Of a DNA stretch of 64,000 bases, positions 51,201 through 63,485 are shown in pieces. The DNA is from Parietaria judaica (lineage: Eukaryota > Streptophyta > Magnoliopsida > Rosales > Urticaceae). Below the pieces are notes generated by a model. The model had not been told where the DNA came from. It did no database searches and worked only from the letters and a program-made list of their open reading frames with translations. The position numbers and the translations under genes were made by a program. The stretch lies in the NCBI GenBank assembly GCA_954871525.1, contig OX940866.1:37460521-37524520 (forward strand), read 5' to 3'. Position 1 is the first letter of the stretch. The number at the start of each line of letters is the position of its first letter.

Positions 51201-54200
51201 AAATAATGATTTTAGGGCTTATACATTGGAATTTGAATATAACAAGAGTTCTCATGCAAAAATATGCAAAGATTAAATTGTTGACGAGAAATGCCATAGG
51301 AAATGCTAGCATTTCTTTATTTTACAATTTTTACAACCTTAAATTTCGAACCAATTGAAAAAATAATGATTTTAGGGCTTATACATTGGAATTTGAATAT
51401 AACAAGAGTTCTCATGCAAAAATATGCAAGGATTAAATTGTTGACGAGAAATGCCATAGGAAATGCTATAGCATTTCCTATAGCATTTCTTTATTTTACA
51501 ATTTTTACAACCTTAAATTTCGAACCAATTGAAAAAATAATGATTTTAGGGCTTATACATTGGAATTTGAATATAACAAGAGTTCTCATGCAAAAATATG
51601 CAAGGATTAAATTGTTGACGAGAAATGCCATAGGAAATGCTATAGCATTTCCTATAGCATTTCTTTATTTTACAATTTTTACAACCTTAAATTTCGAACC
51701 AATTGAAAAAATAATGATTTTAGGGCTTATACATTGGAATTTGAATATAACAAGAGTTCTCATGCAAAAATATGCAAGGATTAAATTGTTAACGAGAAAT
51801 GCCATAGGAAATGCTATAGCATTTCCTATAGCATTTCTTTATTTTACATTTTTTACAACCTTAAATTTTGAACCAATTGAAAAAATAATGATTTTAGGGC
51901 TTATACATTGGAATTTGAATATAACAAGAGTTCTCATGAAAAAATACGCAAGGATTAAATGGTTGACGAGAAATGCCATAGGAAATGCTATAGCATTTCC
52001 TATAGCATTTCTTTATTTTACATTTTTTACAACCTTAAATTTCGAACCAATTGAAAAAATAATGATTTTAGGGCTTATACATTGGAATTTGAATATAACA
52101 AGAGTTCTCATGCAAAAATATGCAAAGATTAAATTGTTGACGAGAAATGCCATAGGAAATGCTAGCATTTCTTTATTTTACAATTTTTACAACCTTAAAT
52201 TTCGAACCAATTGAAAAAATAATGATTTTAGGGCTTATACATTGGAATTTGAATATAACAAGAGTTCTCATGCAAAAATATGCAAGGATTAAATTGTTGA
52301 CGAGAAATGCCATAGGAAATGCTATAGCATTTCCTATAGCATTTCTTTATTTTACATTTTTTACAACCTTAAATTTCGAACCAATTGAAAAAATAATGAT
52401 TTTAGGGCTTATACATTGGAATTTGAATATTACAAGCGTTCTCATGCAAAAATATGCAAGGATTAAATTGTTGACGAGAAATGCCATAGGAAATGCTAGC
52501 ATTTCCTATAGAATTTCTTTATTTTACATTTTTTACAACCTTAAATTTCGAACCAATTGAAAAAATAATTATTTTAGGGCTTATACATTGGAATTTGAAT
52601 ATAACAAGAGTTCTCATGCAAAAATATGCAAGGATTAAATTGTTAACGAGAAATGCCATAGGAAATGCTATAGCATTTCCTATAGCATTTCTTTATTTTA
52701 CATTTTTTACAACCTTAAATTTTGAACCAATTGAAAAAATAATGATTTTAGAGCTTATACATTGGAATTTGAATATAACAAGAGTTCTCATGAAAAAATA
52801 CGCAAGGATTAAATGGATGACGAGAAATGCCATAGGAAATGCTATAGCATTTCCTATAGCATTTCTTTATTTTACATTTTTTACAACCTTAAATTTTGAA
52901 CCAATTGAAAAAATAATGATTTTAGGGCTTATACATTGGAATTTGAATATTACAAGCGTTCTCATGCAAAAATATGCAAGGATTAAATTGTTGACGAGAA
53001 ATGCCATAGGAAATGCTAGCATTTCCTATAGAATTTCTTTATTTTACATTTTTTACAACCTTAAATTTCGAACCAATTGAAAAAATAATTATTTTAGGGC
53101 TTATACATTGGAATTTGAATATAACAAGAGTTCTCATGCAAAAATATGCAAGGATTAAATTGTTAACGAGAAATGCCATAGGAAATGCTATAGCATTTCC
53201 TATAGCATTTCTTTATTTTACATTTTTTACAACCTTAAATTTTGAACCAATTGAAAAAATAATGATTTTAGGGCTTATACATTGGAATTTGAATATAACA
53301 AGAGTTCTCATGAAAAAATACGCAAGGATTAAATGGTTGACGAGAAATGCCATAGGAAATGCTATAGCATTTCCTATAGCATTTCTTTATTTTACATTTT
53401 TTACAACCTTAAATTTCGAACCAATTGAAAAAATAATGATTTTAGGGCTTATACATTGGAATTTGAATATAACAAGAGTTCTCATGCAAAAATATGCAAA
53501 GATTAAATTGTTGACGAGAAATGCCATAGGAAATGCTAGCATTTCTTTATTTTACAATTTTTACAACCTTAAATATCGAACCAATTGAAAAAATAATGAT
53601 TTTAGGGCTTATACATTGGAATTTGAATATAACAAGAGTTCTCATGCAAAAATATGCAAGGATTAAATTGTTGACGAGAAATGCCATAGGAAATGCTATA
53701 GCATTTCCTATAGCATTTCTTTATTTTACAATTTTTACAACCTTAAATTTTGAACCAATTGAAAAAATAATGATTTTAGGGCTTATACATTGGAATTTGA
53801 ATATAACAAGAGTTCTCATGCAAAAATATGCAAGGATTAAATTGTTGACGAGAAATGCCATAGGAAATGCTATAGCATTTCCTATAGCATTTCTTTATTT
53901 TACAATTTTTACAACCTTAAATTTCGAACCAATTGAAAAAATAATGATTTTAGGGCTTATACATTGGAATTTGAATATAACAAGAGTTCTCATGCAAAAA
54001 TATGCAAGGATTAAATTGTTGACGAGAAATGCCATAGGAAATGCTATAGCATTTCCTATAGCATTTCTTTATTTTACAATTTTTACAACCTTAAATTTCG
54101 AACCAATTGAAAAAATAATGATTTTAGGGCTTATACATTGGAATTTGAATATAACAAGAGTTCTCATGCAAAAATATGCAAGGATTAAATTGTTAACGAG

Positions 54201-57200
54201 AAATGCCATAGGAAATGCTATAGCATTTCCTATAGCATTTCTTTATTTTACATTTTTTACAACCTTAAATTTTGAACCAATTGAAAAAATAATGATTTTA
54301 GGGCTTATACATTGGAATTTGAATATAACAAGAGTTCTCATGAAAAAATACGCAAGGATTAAATGGTTGACGAGAAATGCCATAGGAAATGCTATAGCAT
54401 TTCCTATAGCATTTCTTTATTTTACATTTTTTACAACCTTAAATTTCGAACCAATTGAAAAAATAATGATTTTAGGGCTTATACATTGGAATTTGAATAT
54501 AACAAGAGTTCTCATGCAAAAATATGCAAAGATTAAATTGTTGACGAGAAATGCCATAGGAAATGCTAGCATTTCTTTATTTTACAATTTTTACAACCTT
54601 AAATTTCGAACCAATTGAAAAAATAATGATTTTAGGGCTTATACATTGGAATTTGAATATAACAAGAGTTCTCATGCAAAAATATGCAAGGATTAAATTG
54701 TTGACGAGAAATGCCATAGGAAATGCTATAGCATTTCCTATAGCATTTCTTTATTTTACATTTTTTACAACCTTAAATTTCGAACCAATTGAAAAAATAA
54801 TGATTTTAGGGCTTATACATTGGAATTTGAATATTACAAGCGTTCTCATGCAAAAATATGCAAGGACTAAATTGTTGACGAGAAATGCCATAGGAAATGC
54901 TAGCATTTCCTATAGAATTTCTTTATTTTACATTTTTTACAACCTTAAATTTCGAACCAATTGAAAAAATAATTATTTTAGGGCTTATACATTGGAATTT
55001 GAATATAACAAGAGTTCTCATGCAAAAATATGCAAGGATTAAATTGTTAACGAGAAATGCCATAGGAAATGCTATAGCATTTCCTATAGCATTTCTTTAT
55101 TTTACATTTTTTACAACCTTAAATTTTGAACCAATTGAAAAAATAATGATTTTAGAGCTTATACATTGGAATTTGAATATAACAAGAGTTCTCATGAAAA
55201 AATACGCAAGGATTAAATGGATGACGAGAAATGCCATAGGAAATGCTATAGCATTTCCTATAGCATTTCTTTATTTTACATTTTTTACAACCTTAAATTT
55301 TGAACCAATTGAAAAAATAATGATTTTAGGGCTTATACATTGGAATTTGAATATTACAAGCGTTCTCATGCAAAAATATGCAAGGATTAAATTGTTGACG
55401 AGAAATGCCATAGGAAATGCTAGCATTTCCTATAGAATTTCTTTATTTTACATTTTTTACAACCTTAAATTTCGAACCAATTGAAAAAATAATTATTTTA
55501 GGGCTTATACATTGGAATTTGAATATAACAAGAGTTCTCATGCAAAAATATGCAAGGATTAAATTGTTAACGAGAAATGCCATAGGAAATGCTATAGCAT
55601 TTCCTATAGCATTTCTTTATTTTACATTTTTTACAACCTTAAATTTTGAACCAATTGAAAAAATAATGATTTTAGGGCTTATACATTGGAATTTGAATAT
55701 AACAAGAGTTCTCATGAAAAAATACGCAAGGATTAAATGGTTGACGAGAAATGCCATAGGAAATGCTATAGCATTTCCTATAGCATTTCTTTATTTTACA
55801 TTTTTTACAACCTTAAATTTCGAACCAATTGAAAAAATAATGATTTTAGGGCTTATACATTGGAATTTGAATATAACAAGAGTTCTCATGCAAAAATATG
55901 CAAAGATTAAATTGTTGACGAGAAATGCCATAGGAAATGCTAGCATTTCTTTATTTTACAATTTTTACAACCTTAAATTTCGAACCAATTGAAAAAATAA
56001 TGATTTTAGGGCTTATACATTGGAATTTGAATATAACAAGAGTTCTCATGCAAAAATATGCAAGGATTAAATTGTTGACGAGAAATGCCATAGGAAATGC
56101 TATAGCATTTCCTATAGCATTTCTTTATTTTACAATTTTTACAACCTTAAATTTCGAACCAATTGAAAAAATAATGATTTTAGGGCTTATACATTGGAAT
56201 TTGAATATAACAAGAGTTCTCATGCAAAAATATGCAAGGATTAAATTGTTGACGAGAAATGCCATAGGAAATGCTATAGCATTTCCTATAGCATTTCTTT
56301 ATTTTACAATTTTTACAACCTTAAATTTCGAACCAATTGAAAAAATAATGATTTTAGGGCTTATACATTGGAATTTGAATATAACAAGAGTTCTCATGCA
56401 AAAATATGCAAGGATTAAATTGTTAACGAGAAATGCCATAGGAAATGCTATAGCATTTCCTATAGCATTTCTTTATTTTACATTTTTTACAACCTTAAAT
56501 TTTGAACCAATTGAAAAAATAATGATTTTAGGGCTTATACATTGGAATTTGAATATAACAAGAGTTCTCATGAAAAAATACGCAAGGATTAAATGGTTGA
56601 CGAGAAATGCCATAGGAAATGCTATAGCATTTCCTATAGCATTTCTTTATTTTACATTTTTTACAACCTTAAATTTCGAACCAATTGAAAAAATAATGAT
56701 TTTAGGGCTTATACATTGGAATTTGAATATAACAAGAGTTCTCATGCAAAAATATGCAAAGATTAAATTGTTGACGAGAAATGCCATAGGAAATGCTAGC
56801 ATTTCTTTATTTTACAATTTTTACAACCTTAAATTTCGAACCAATTGAAAAAATAATGATTTTAGGGCTTATACATTGGAATTTGAATATAACAAGAGTT
56901 CTCATGCAAAAATATGCAAGGATTAAATTGTTGACGAGAAATGCCATAGGAAATGCTATAGCATTTCCTATAGCATTTCTTTATTTTACATTTTTTACAA
57001 CCTTAAATTTCGAACCAATTGAAAAAATAATGATTTTAGGGCTTATACATTGGAATTTGAATATTACAAGCGTTCTCATGCAAAAATATGCAAGGATTAA
57101 ATTGTTGACGAGAAATGCCATAGGAAATGCTAGCATTTCCTATAGAATTTCTTTATTTTACATTTTTTACAACCTTAAATTTCGAACCAATTGAAAAAAT

Positions 57201-59196
57201 AATTATTTTAGGGCTTATACATTGGAATTTGAATATAACAAGAGTTCTCATGCAAAAATATGCAAGGATTAAATTGTTAACGAGAAATGCCATAGGAAAT
57301 GCTATAGCATTTCCTATAGCATTTCTTTATTTTACATTTTTTACAACCTTAAATTTTGAACCAATTGAAAAAATAATGATTTTAGAGCTTATACATTGGA
57401 ATTTGAATATAACAAGAGTTCTCATGAAAAAATACGCAAGGATTAAATGGATGACGAGAAATGCCATAGGAAATGCTATAGCATTTCCTATAGCATTTCT
57501 TTATTTTACATTTTTTACAACCTTAAATTTTGAACCAATTGAAAAAATAATGATTTTAGGGCTTATACATTGGAATTTGAATATTACAAGCGTTCTCATG
57601 CAAAAATATGCAAGGATTAAATTGTTGACGAGAAATGCCATAGGAAATGCTAGCATTTCCTATAGAATTTCTTTATTTTACATTTTTTACAACCTTAAAT
57701 TTCGAACCAATTGAAAAAATAATTATTTTAGGGCTTATACATTGGAATTTGAATATAACAAGAGTTCTCATGCAAAAATATGCAAGGATTAAATTGTTAA
57801 CGAGAAATGCCATAGGAAATGCTATAGCATTTCCTATAGCATTTCTTTATTTTACATTTTTTACAACCTTAAATTTTGAACCAATTGAAAAAATAATGAT
57901 TTTAGGGCTTATACATTGGAATTTGAATATAACAAGAGTTCTCATGAAAAAATACGCAAGGATTAAATGGTTGACGAGAAATGCCATAGGAAATGCTATA
58001 GCATTTCCTATAGCATTTCTTTATTTTACATTTTTTACAACCTTAAATTTCGAACCAATTGAAAAAATAATGATTTTAGGGCTTATACATTGGAATTTGA
58101 ATATAACAAGAGTTCTCATGCAAAAATATGCAAAGATTAAATTGTTGACGAGAAATGCCATAGGAAATGCTAGCATTTCTTTATTTTACAATTTTTACAA
58201 CCTTAAATATCGAACCAATTGAAAAAATAATGATTTTAGGGCTTATACATTGGAATTTGAATATAACAAGAGTTCTCATGCAAAAATATGCAAGGATTAA
58301 ATTGTTGACGAGAAATGCCATAGGAAATGCTATAGCATTTCCTATAGCATTTCTTTATTTTACAATTTTTACAACCTTAAATTTTGAACCAATTGAAAAA
58401 ATAATGATTTTAGGGCTTATACATTGGAATTTGAATATAACAAGAGTTCTCATGCAAAAATATGCAAGGATTAAATTGTTGACGAGAAATGCCATAGGAA
58501 ATGCTATAGCATTTCCTATAGCATTTCTTTATTTTACAATTTTTACAACCTTAAATTTCGAACCAATTGAAAAAATAATGATTTTAGGGCTTATACATTG
58601 GAATTTGAATATAACAAGAGTTCTCATGCAAAAATATGCAAGGATTAAATTGTTGACGAGAAATGCCATAGGAAATGCTATTGCATTTCCTATAGCATTT
58701 CTTTATTTTACAATTTTTACAACCTTAAATTTCGAACCAATTGAAAAAATAATGATTTTAGGGCTTATACATTGGAATTTGAATATAACAAGAGTTCTCA
58801 TGCAAAAATATGCAAGGATTAAATTGTTAACGAGAAATGCCATAGGAAATGCTATAGCATTTCCTATAGCATTTCTTTATTTTACATTTTTTACAACCTT
58901 AAATTTTGAACCAATTGAAAAAATAATGATTTTAGGGCTTATACATTGGAATTTGAATATAACAAGAGTTCTCATGAAAAAATACGCAAGGATTAAATGG
59001 TTGACGAGAAATGCCATAGGAAATGCTATAGCATTTCCTATAGCATTTCTTTATTTTACATTTTTTACAACCTTAAATTTCGAACCAATTGAAAAAATAA
59101 TGATTTTAGGGCTTATACATTGGAATTTGAATATAACAAGAGTTCTCATGCAAAAATATGCAAAGATTAAATTGTTGACGAGAAATGCCATAGGAA
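45295..59196 (+). repeat. Higher-order repeat family B (14/13/8-mer units)
   Basis: Unit boundaries taken at the 160-bp 'gctagcatttcttt' monomer are 45295-47698 (2404 bp, 14 monomers), 47699-49928 (2230, 13), 49929-51302 (1374, 8), 51303-53532 (2230, 13), 53533-55936 (2404, 14) and 55937-58166 (2230, 13). A further unit starts at 58167, with its six-monomer lead (1,030 bp) running to 59196. The 13-mer order is 160, 4x174, 160, 174, 172, 174, 174, 172, 174, 174. The 14-mer has one more 174-bp 'acaatttttac' monomer. The 8-mer lacks the leading five. Unit-to-unit identity is very high by eye. Confidence 0.9.
53533..59196 (+). repeat. 4,634-bp super-repeat (14-mer + 13-mer) within family B
   Basis: The block starting at 53533 recurs at 58167, an offset of 4,634 = 2404 + 2230 bp. 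Both starts carry the rare change 'cttaaatatcgaacc' (53573 and 58207), and the following 1,030 bp are almost unchanged. Small differences, such as 'gctattgcattt' near 58680, show that the copies are distinct sequences. Confidence 0.8.
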
Positions 59197-59871
59197 ATGC
59201 TAGCATTTCTTTATTTTACAATTTTTACAACGTTAAATTTCGAACCAATTGAAAAAATAATGATTTTAGGGCTTATACATTGGAATTTGAATATAACAAG
59301 AGTTCTCATGCAAAAATATGCAAGGATTAAATTGTTGACGAGAAATGCCATAGGAAATGCTATAGCATTTCCTATAGCATTTCTTTATTTTACAATTTTT
59401 ACAACCTTAAATTTTGAACCAATTGAAAAAATAATGATTTTAGGGCTTATACATTGGAATTTGAATATAACAAGAGTTCTCATGCAAAAATATGCAAGGA
59501 TTAAATTGTTGACGAGAAATGCCATAGGAAATGCTATAGCATTTCCTATAGCATTTCTTTATTTTACAATTTTTACAACCTTAAATTTCGAACCAATTGA
59601 AAAAATAATGATTTTAGGGCTTATACATTGGAATTTAAATATAACAAGAGTTCTCATGCAAAAATATGCAAGGATTAAATTGTTGACGAGAAATGCCATA
59701 TGAAATGCTATAGCATTTCCTATAGCATTTCTTTATTTTACATTTTTTACAACCTTAAATTTCGAACCAATTGAAAAAATAATGATTTTAGGGCTTATAC
59801 ATTGGAATTTGAATATTACAAGCGTTCTCATGCAAAAATATGCAAGGATTAAATTGTTGACGAGAAATGCC

Positions 59872-59891
59872 ATAGGAAATGCATTTCCTAT
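59872..59891. other. 20-bp palindrome of the 168-bp monomer class (representative)
   Basis: ATAGGAAATG followed directly by CATTTCCTAT: the central six bases CTATAG are missing and symmetry is kept. The same class occurs at about 21472, 27432, 34320, 36557 and 38796. Confidence 0.9.
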
Positions 59892-62431
59892 AGAATTTCT
59901 TTATTTTACATTTTTTACAACCTTAAATTTCGAACCAATTGAAAAAATAATTATTTTAGGGCTTATACATTGGAATTTGAATATAACAAGAGTTCTCATG
60001 CAAAAATATGCAAGGATTAAATTGTTAACGAGAAATGCCATAGGAAATGCTATAGCATTTCCTATAGCATTTCTTTATTTTACATTTTTTATAACCTTAA
60101 ATTTTGAACCAATTGAAAAAATAATTATTTTAGGGCTTATACATTGGAATTTGAATATAACAAGAGTTCTCATGAAAAAATACGCAAGGATTAAATGGTT
60201 GACGAGAAATGCCATAGGAAATGCTATAGCATTTCCTATAGCATTTCTTTATTTTACATTTTTTACAACCTTAAATTTTGAACCAATTGAAAAAATAATG
60301 ATTTTAGGGCTTATACATTGGAATTTGAATATAACAAGAGTTCTCATGCAAAAATATGCAAAGATTAAATTGTTGACGAGAAATGCCATAGGAAATGCTA
60401 GCATTTCTTTATTTTACAATTTTTACAACCTTAAATTTCGAACCAATTGAAAAAATAATGATTTTAGGGCTTATACATTGGAATTTGAATATAACAAGAG
60501 TTCTCATGCAAAAATATGCAAGGATTAAATTGTTGACGAGAAATGCCATAGGAAATGCTATAGCATTTCCTATAGCATTTCTTTATTTTACAATTTTTAC
60601 AACCTTAAATTTTGAACCAATTGAAAAAATAATGATTTTAGGGCTATTACATTGGAATTTGAATATAACAAGAGTTCTCATGCAAAAATATGCAAGGATT
60701 AAATTGTTGACGAGAAATGCCATAGGAAATGCTATAGCATTTCCTATAGCATTTCTTTATTTTACAATTTTTACAACCTTAAATTTCGAACCAATTGAAA
60801 AAATAATGATTTTAGGGCTTATACATTGGAATTTAAATATAACAAGCGTTCTCATGCAAAAATATGCAAGGATTAAATTGTTGACGAGAAATGCCATAGG
60901 AAATGCTATAGTATTTCCTATAGCATTTCTTTATTTTACATTTTTTACAACCTTAAATTTTGAACCAATTGAAAAAATAATGATTTTAGGGCATATACAT
61001 TGGAATTTGAATATAACAAGAGTTCTCATGAAAAAATACGCAAGGATTAAATGGTTGACGAGAAATGCCATAGGAAATGCTATAGCATTTCCTATAGCAT
61101 TTCTTTATTTTACATTTTTTACAACCTTAAATTTTGAACCAATTGAAAAAATAATGATTTTAGGGCTTATACATTGGAATTTGAATATAACAAGAGTTCT
61201 CATGCAAAAATATGCAAAGATTAAATTGTTGACGAGAAATGCCATAGGAAATGCTAGCATTTCTTTATTTTACAATTTTTACAACCTTAAATTTCGAACC
61301 AATTGAAAAAATAATGATTTTAGGGCTTATACATTGGAATTTGAATATAACAAGAGTTCTCATGCAAAAATATGCAAGGATTAAATTGTTGACGAGAAAT
61401 GCCATAGGAAATGCTATAGCATTTCCTATAGCATTTCTTTATTTTACATTTTTTACAACCTTAAATTTCGAACCAATTGAAAAAATAATGATTTTAGGGC
61501 TTATACATTGGAATTTGAATATTACAAGCGTTCTCATGCAAAATTATGCAAGGATTAAATTGTTGACGAGAAATGCCATAGGAAATGCTAGCATTTCCTA
61601 TAGAATTTCTTTATTTTACATTTTTTACAACCTTAAATTTCGAACCAATTGAAAAAATAATTATTTTAGGGCTTATACATTGGAATTAGAATATAACAAG
61701 AGTTCTCATGCAAAAATATGCAAGGATTAAATTGTTAACGAGAAATGCCATAGGAAATGCTATAGCATTTCCTATAGCATTTCTTTATTTTACATTTTTT
61801 ACAACCTTAAATTTTGAACCAATTGAAAAAATAATGATTTTAGGGCTTATACATTGGAATTTGAATATAACAAGAGTTCTCATGAAAAAATACGCAAGGA
61901 TTAAATGGTTGACGAGAAATGCCATAGGAAATGCTATAGCATTTCCTATAGCATTTCTTTATTTTACATTTTTTACAACCTTAAATTTCGAACCAATTGA
62001 AAAAATAATGATTTTAGGGCTTATACATTGGAATTTGAATATAACAAGAGTTCTCATGCAAAAATATGCAAAGATTAAATTGTTGACGAGAAATGCCATA
62101 GGAAATGCTAGCATTTCTTTATTTTTCAATTTTTACAACCTTAAATTTCGAACCAATTGAAAAAATAATGATTTTAGGGCTTATACATTGGAATTTGAAT
62201 ATAACAAGAGTTCTCATGCAAAAATATGCAAGGATTAAATTGTTGACGAGAAATGCCATAGGAAATGCTATAGCATTTCCTATAGCATTTCTTTATTTTA
62301 CATTTTTTACAACCTTAAATTTCGAACCAATTGAAAAAATAATGATTTTAGGGCTTATACATTGGAATTTGAATATTACAAGCGTTCTCATGCAAAAATA
62401 TGCAAGGATTAAATTGTTGACGAGAAATGCC

Positions 62432-62455
62432 ATAGGAAATGCTAGCATTTCCTAT
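62432..62455. other. 24-bp palindrome of the 172-bp monomer class (representative)
   Basis: Same site with the central TA lost: ATAGGAAATGCT followed by AGCATTTCCTAT. It remains a perfect palindrome and creates GCTAGC. It is found wherever 'gctagcatttcctat' occurs, for example 46659, 47179 and 48889. Confidence 0.9.
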
Positions 62456-62955
62456 AGAATTTCTTTATTTTACATTTTTTACAACCTTAAATTTCGAACC
62501 AATTGAAAAAATAATTATTTTAGGGCTTATACATTGGAATTTGAATATAACAAGAGTTCTCATGCAAAAATATGCAAGGATTAAATTGTTAACGAGAAAT
62601 GCCATAGGAAATGCTATAGCATTTCCTATAGCATTTCTTTATTTTACATTTTTTACAACCTTAAATTTCGAACCAATTGAAAAAATAATGATTTTAGGGC
62701 TTATACATTGGAATTTTAATATAACAAGAGTTCTCATGAAAAAATACGCAAGGATTAAATGGTTGACGAGAAATGCCATAGGAAATGCTATAGCATTTCC
62801 TATAGCATTTCTTTATTTTACATTTTTTACAGCCTTAAATTTCGAACCAATTGAAAAAATAATGATTTTAGGGCTTATACATTGGAATTTGAATATAACA
62901 AGAGTTCTCATGCAAAAATATGCAAAGATTAAATTGTTGACGAGAAATGCCATAG

Positions 62956-62971
62956 GAAATGCTAGCATTTC
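62956..62971. other. Shortened 16-bp palindrome of the 160-bp monomer class (representative)
   Basis: GAAATGCT followed by AGCATTTC, then TTTATT. Relative to the 172-bp class one 12-bp direct-repeat copy is lost, so the right arm is shorter and the palindrome falls to 16 bp. This class marks HOR unit starts in family B. Confidence 0.85.
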
Positions 62972-63459
62972 TTTATTTTACAATTTTTACAACCTTAAAT
63001 TTCGAACCAATTGAAAAAATAATGATTTTAGGGCTTATACATTGGAATTTGAATATAACAAGAGTTCTCATGCAAAAATATGCAAGGATTAAATTGTTGA
63101 CGAGAAATGCCATAGGAAATGCTATAGCATTTCCTATAGCATTTCTTTATTTTACAATTTTTACAACCTTAAATTTTGAACCAATTGAAAAAATAATGAT
63201 TTTAGGGCTTATACATTGGAATTTGAATATAACAAGAGTTCTCATGCAAAAATATGCAAGGATTAAATTGTTGACGAGAAATGCCATAGGAAATGCTATA
63301 GCATTTCCTATAGCATTTCTTTATTTTACAATTTTTACAACCTTAAATTTCGAACCAATTGAAAAAATAATGATTTTAGGTCTTATACATTGGAATTTGA
63401 ATATAACAAGAGTTCTCATGCAAAAATATGCAAGGATTAAATTGTTGACGAGAAATGCC

Positions 63460-63485
63460 ATAGGAAATGCTATAGCATTTCCTAT
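63460..63485. other. 26-bp perfect palindrome of the standard 174-bp monomer (representative)
   Basis: The half-site ATAGGAAATGCTA at 63460-63472 is followed immediately by its exact reverse complement TAGCATTTCCTAT. This recurs in most 174-bp monomers of the window. Two 12-bp direct repeats CTATAGCATTTC overlap its right half (63470-63481 and 63482-63493). It could extrude as a cruciform or form a hairpin in single strands. Confidence 0.9.
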
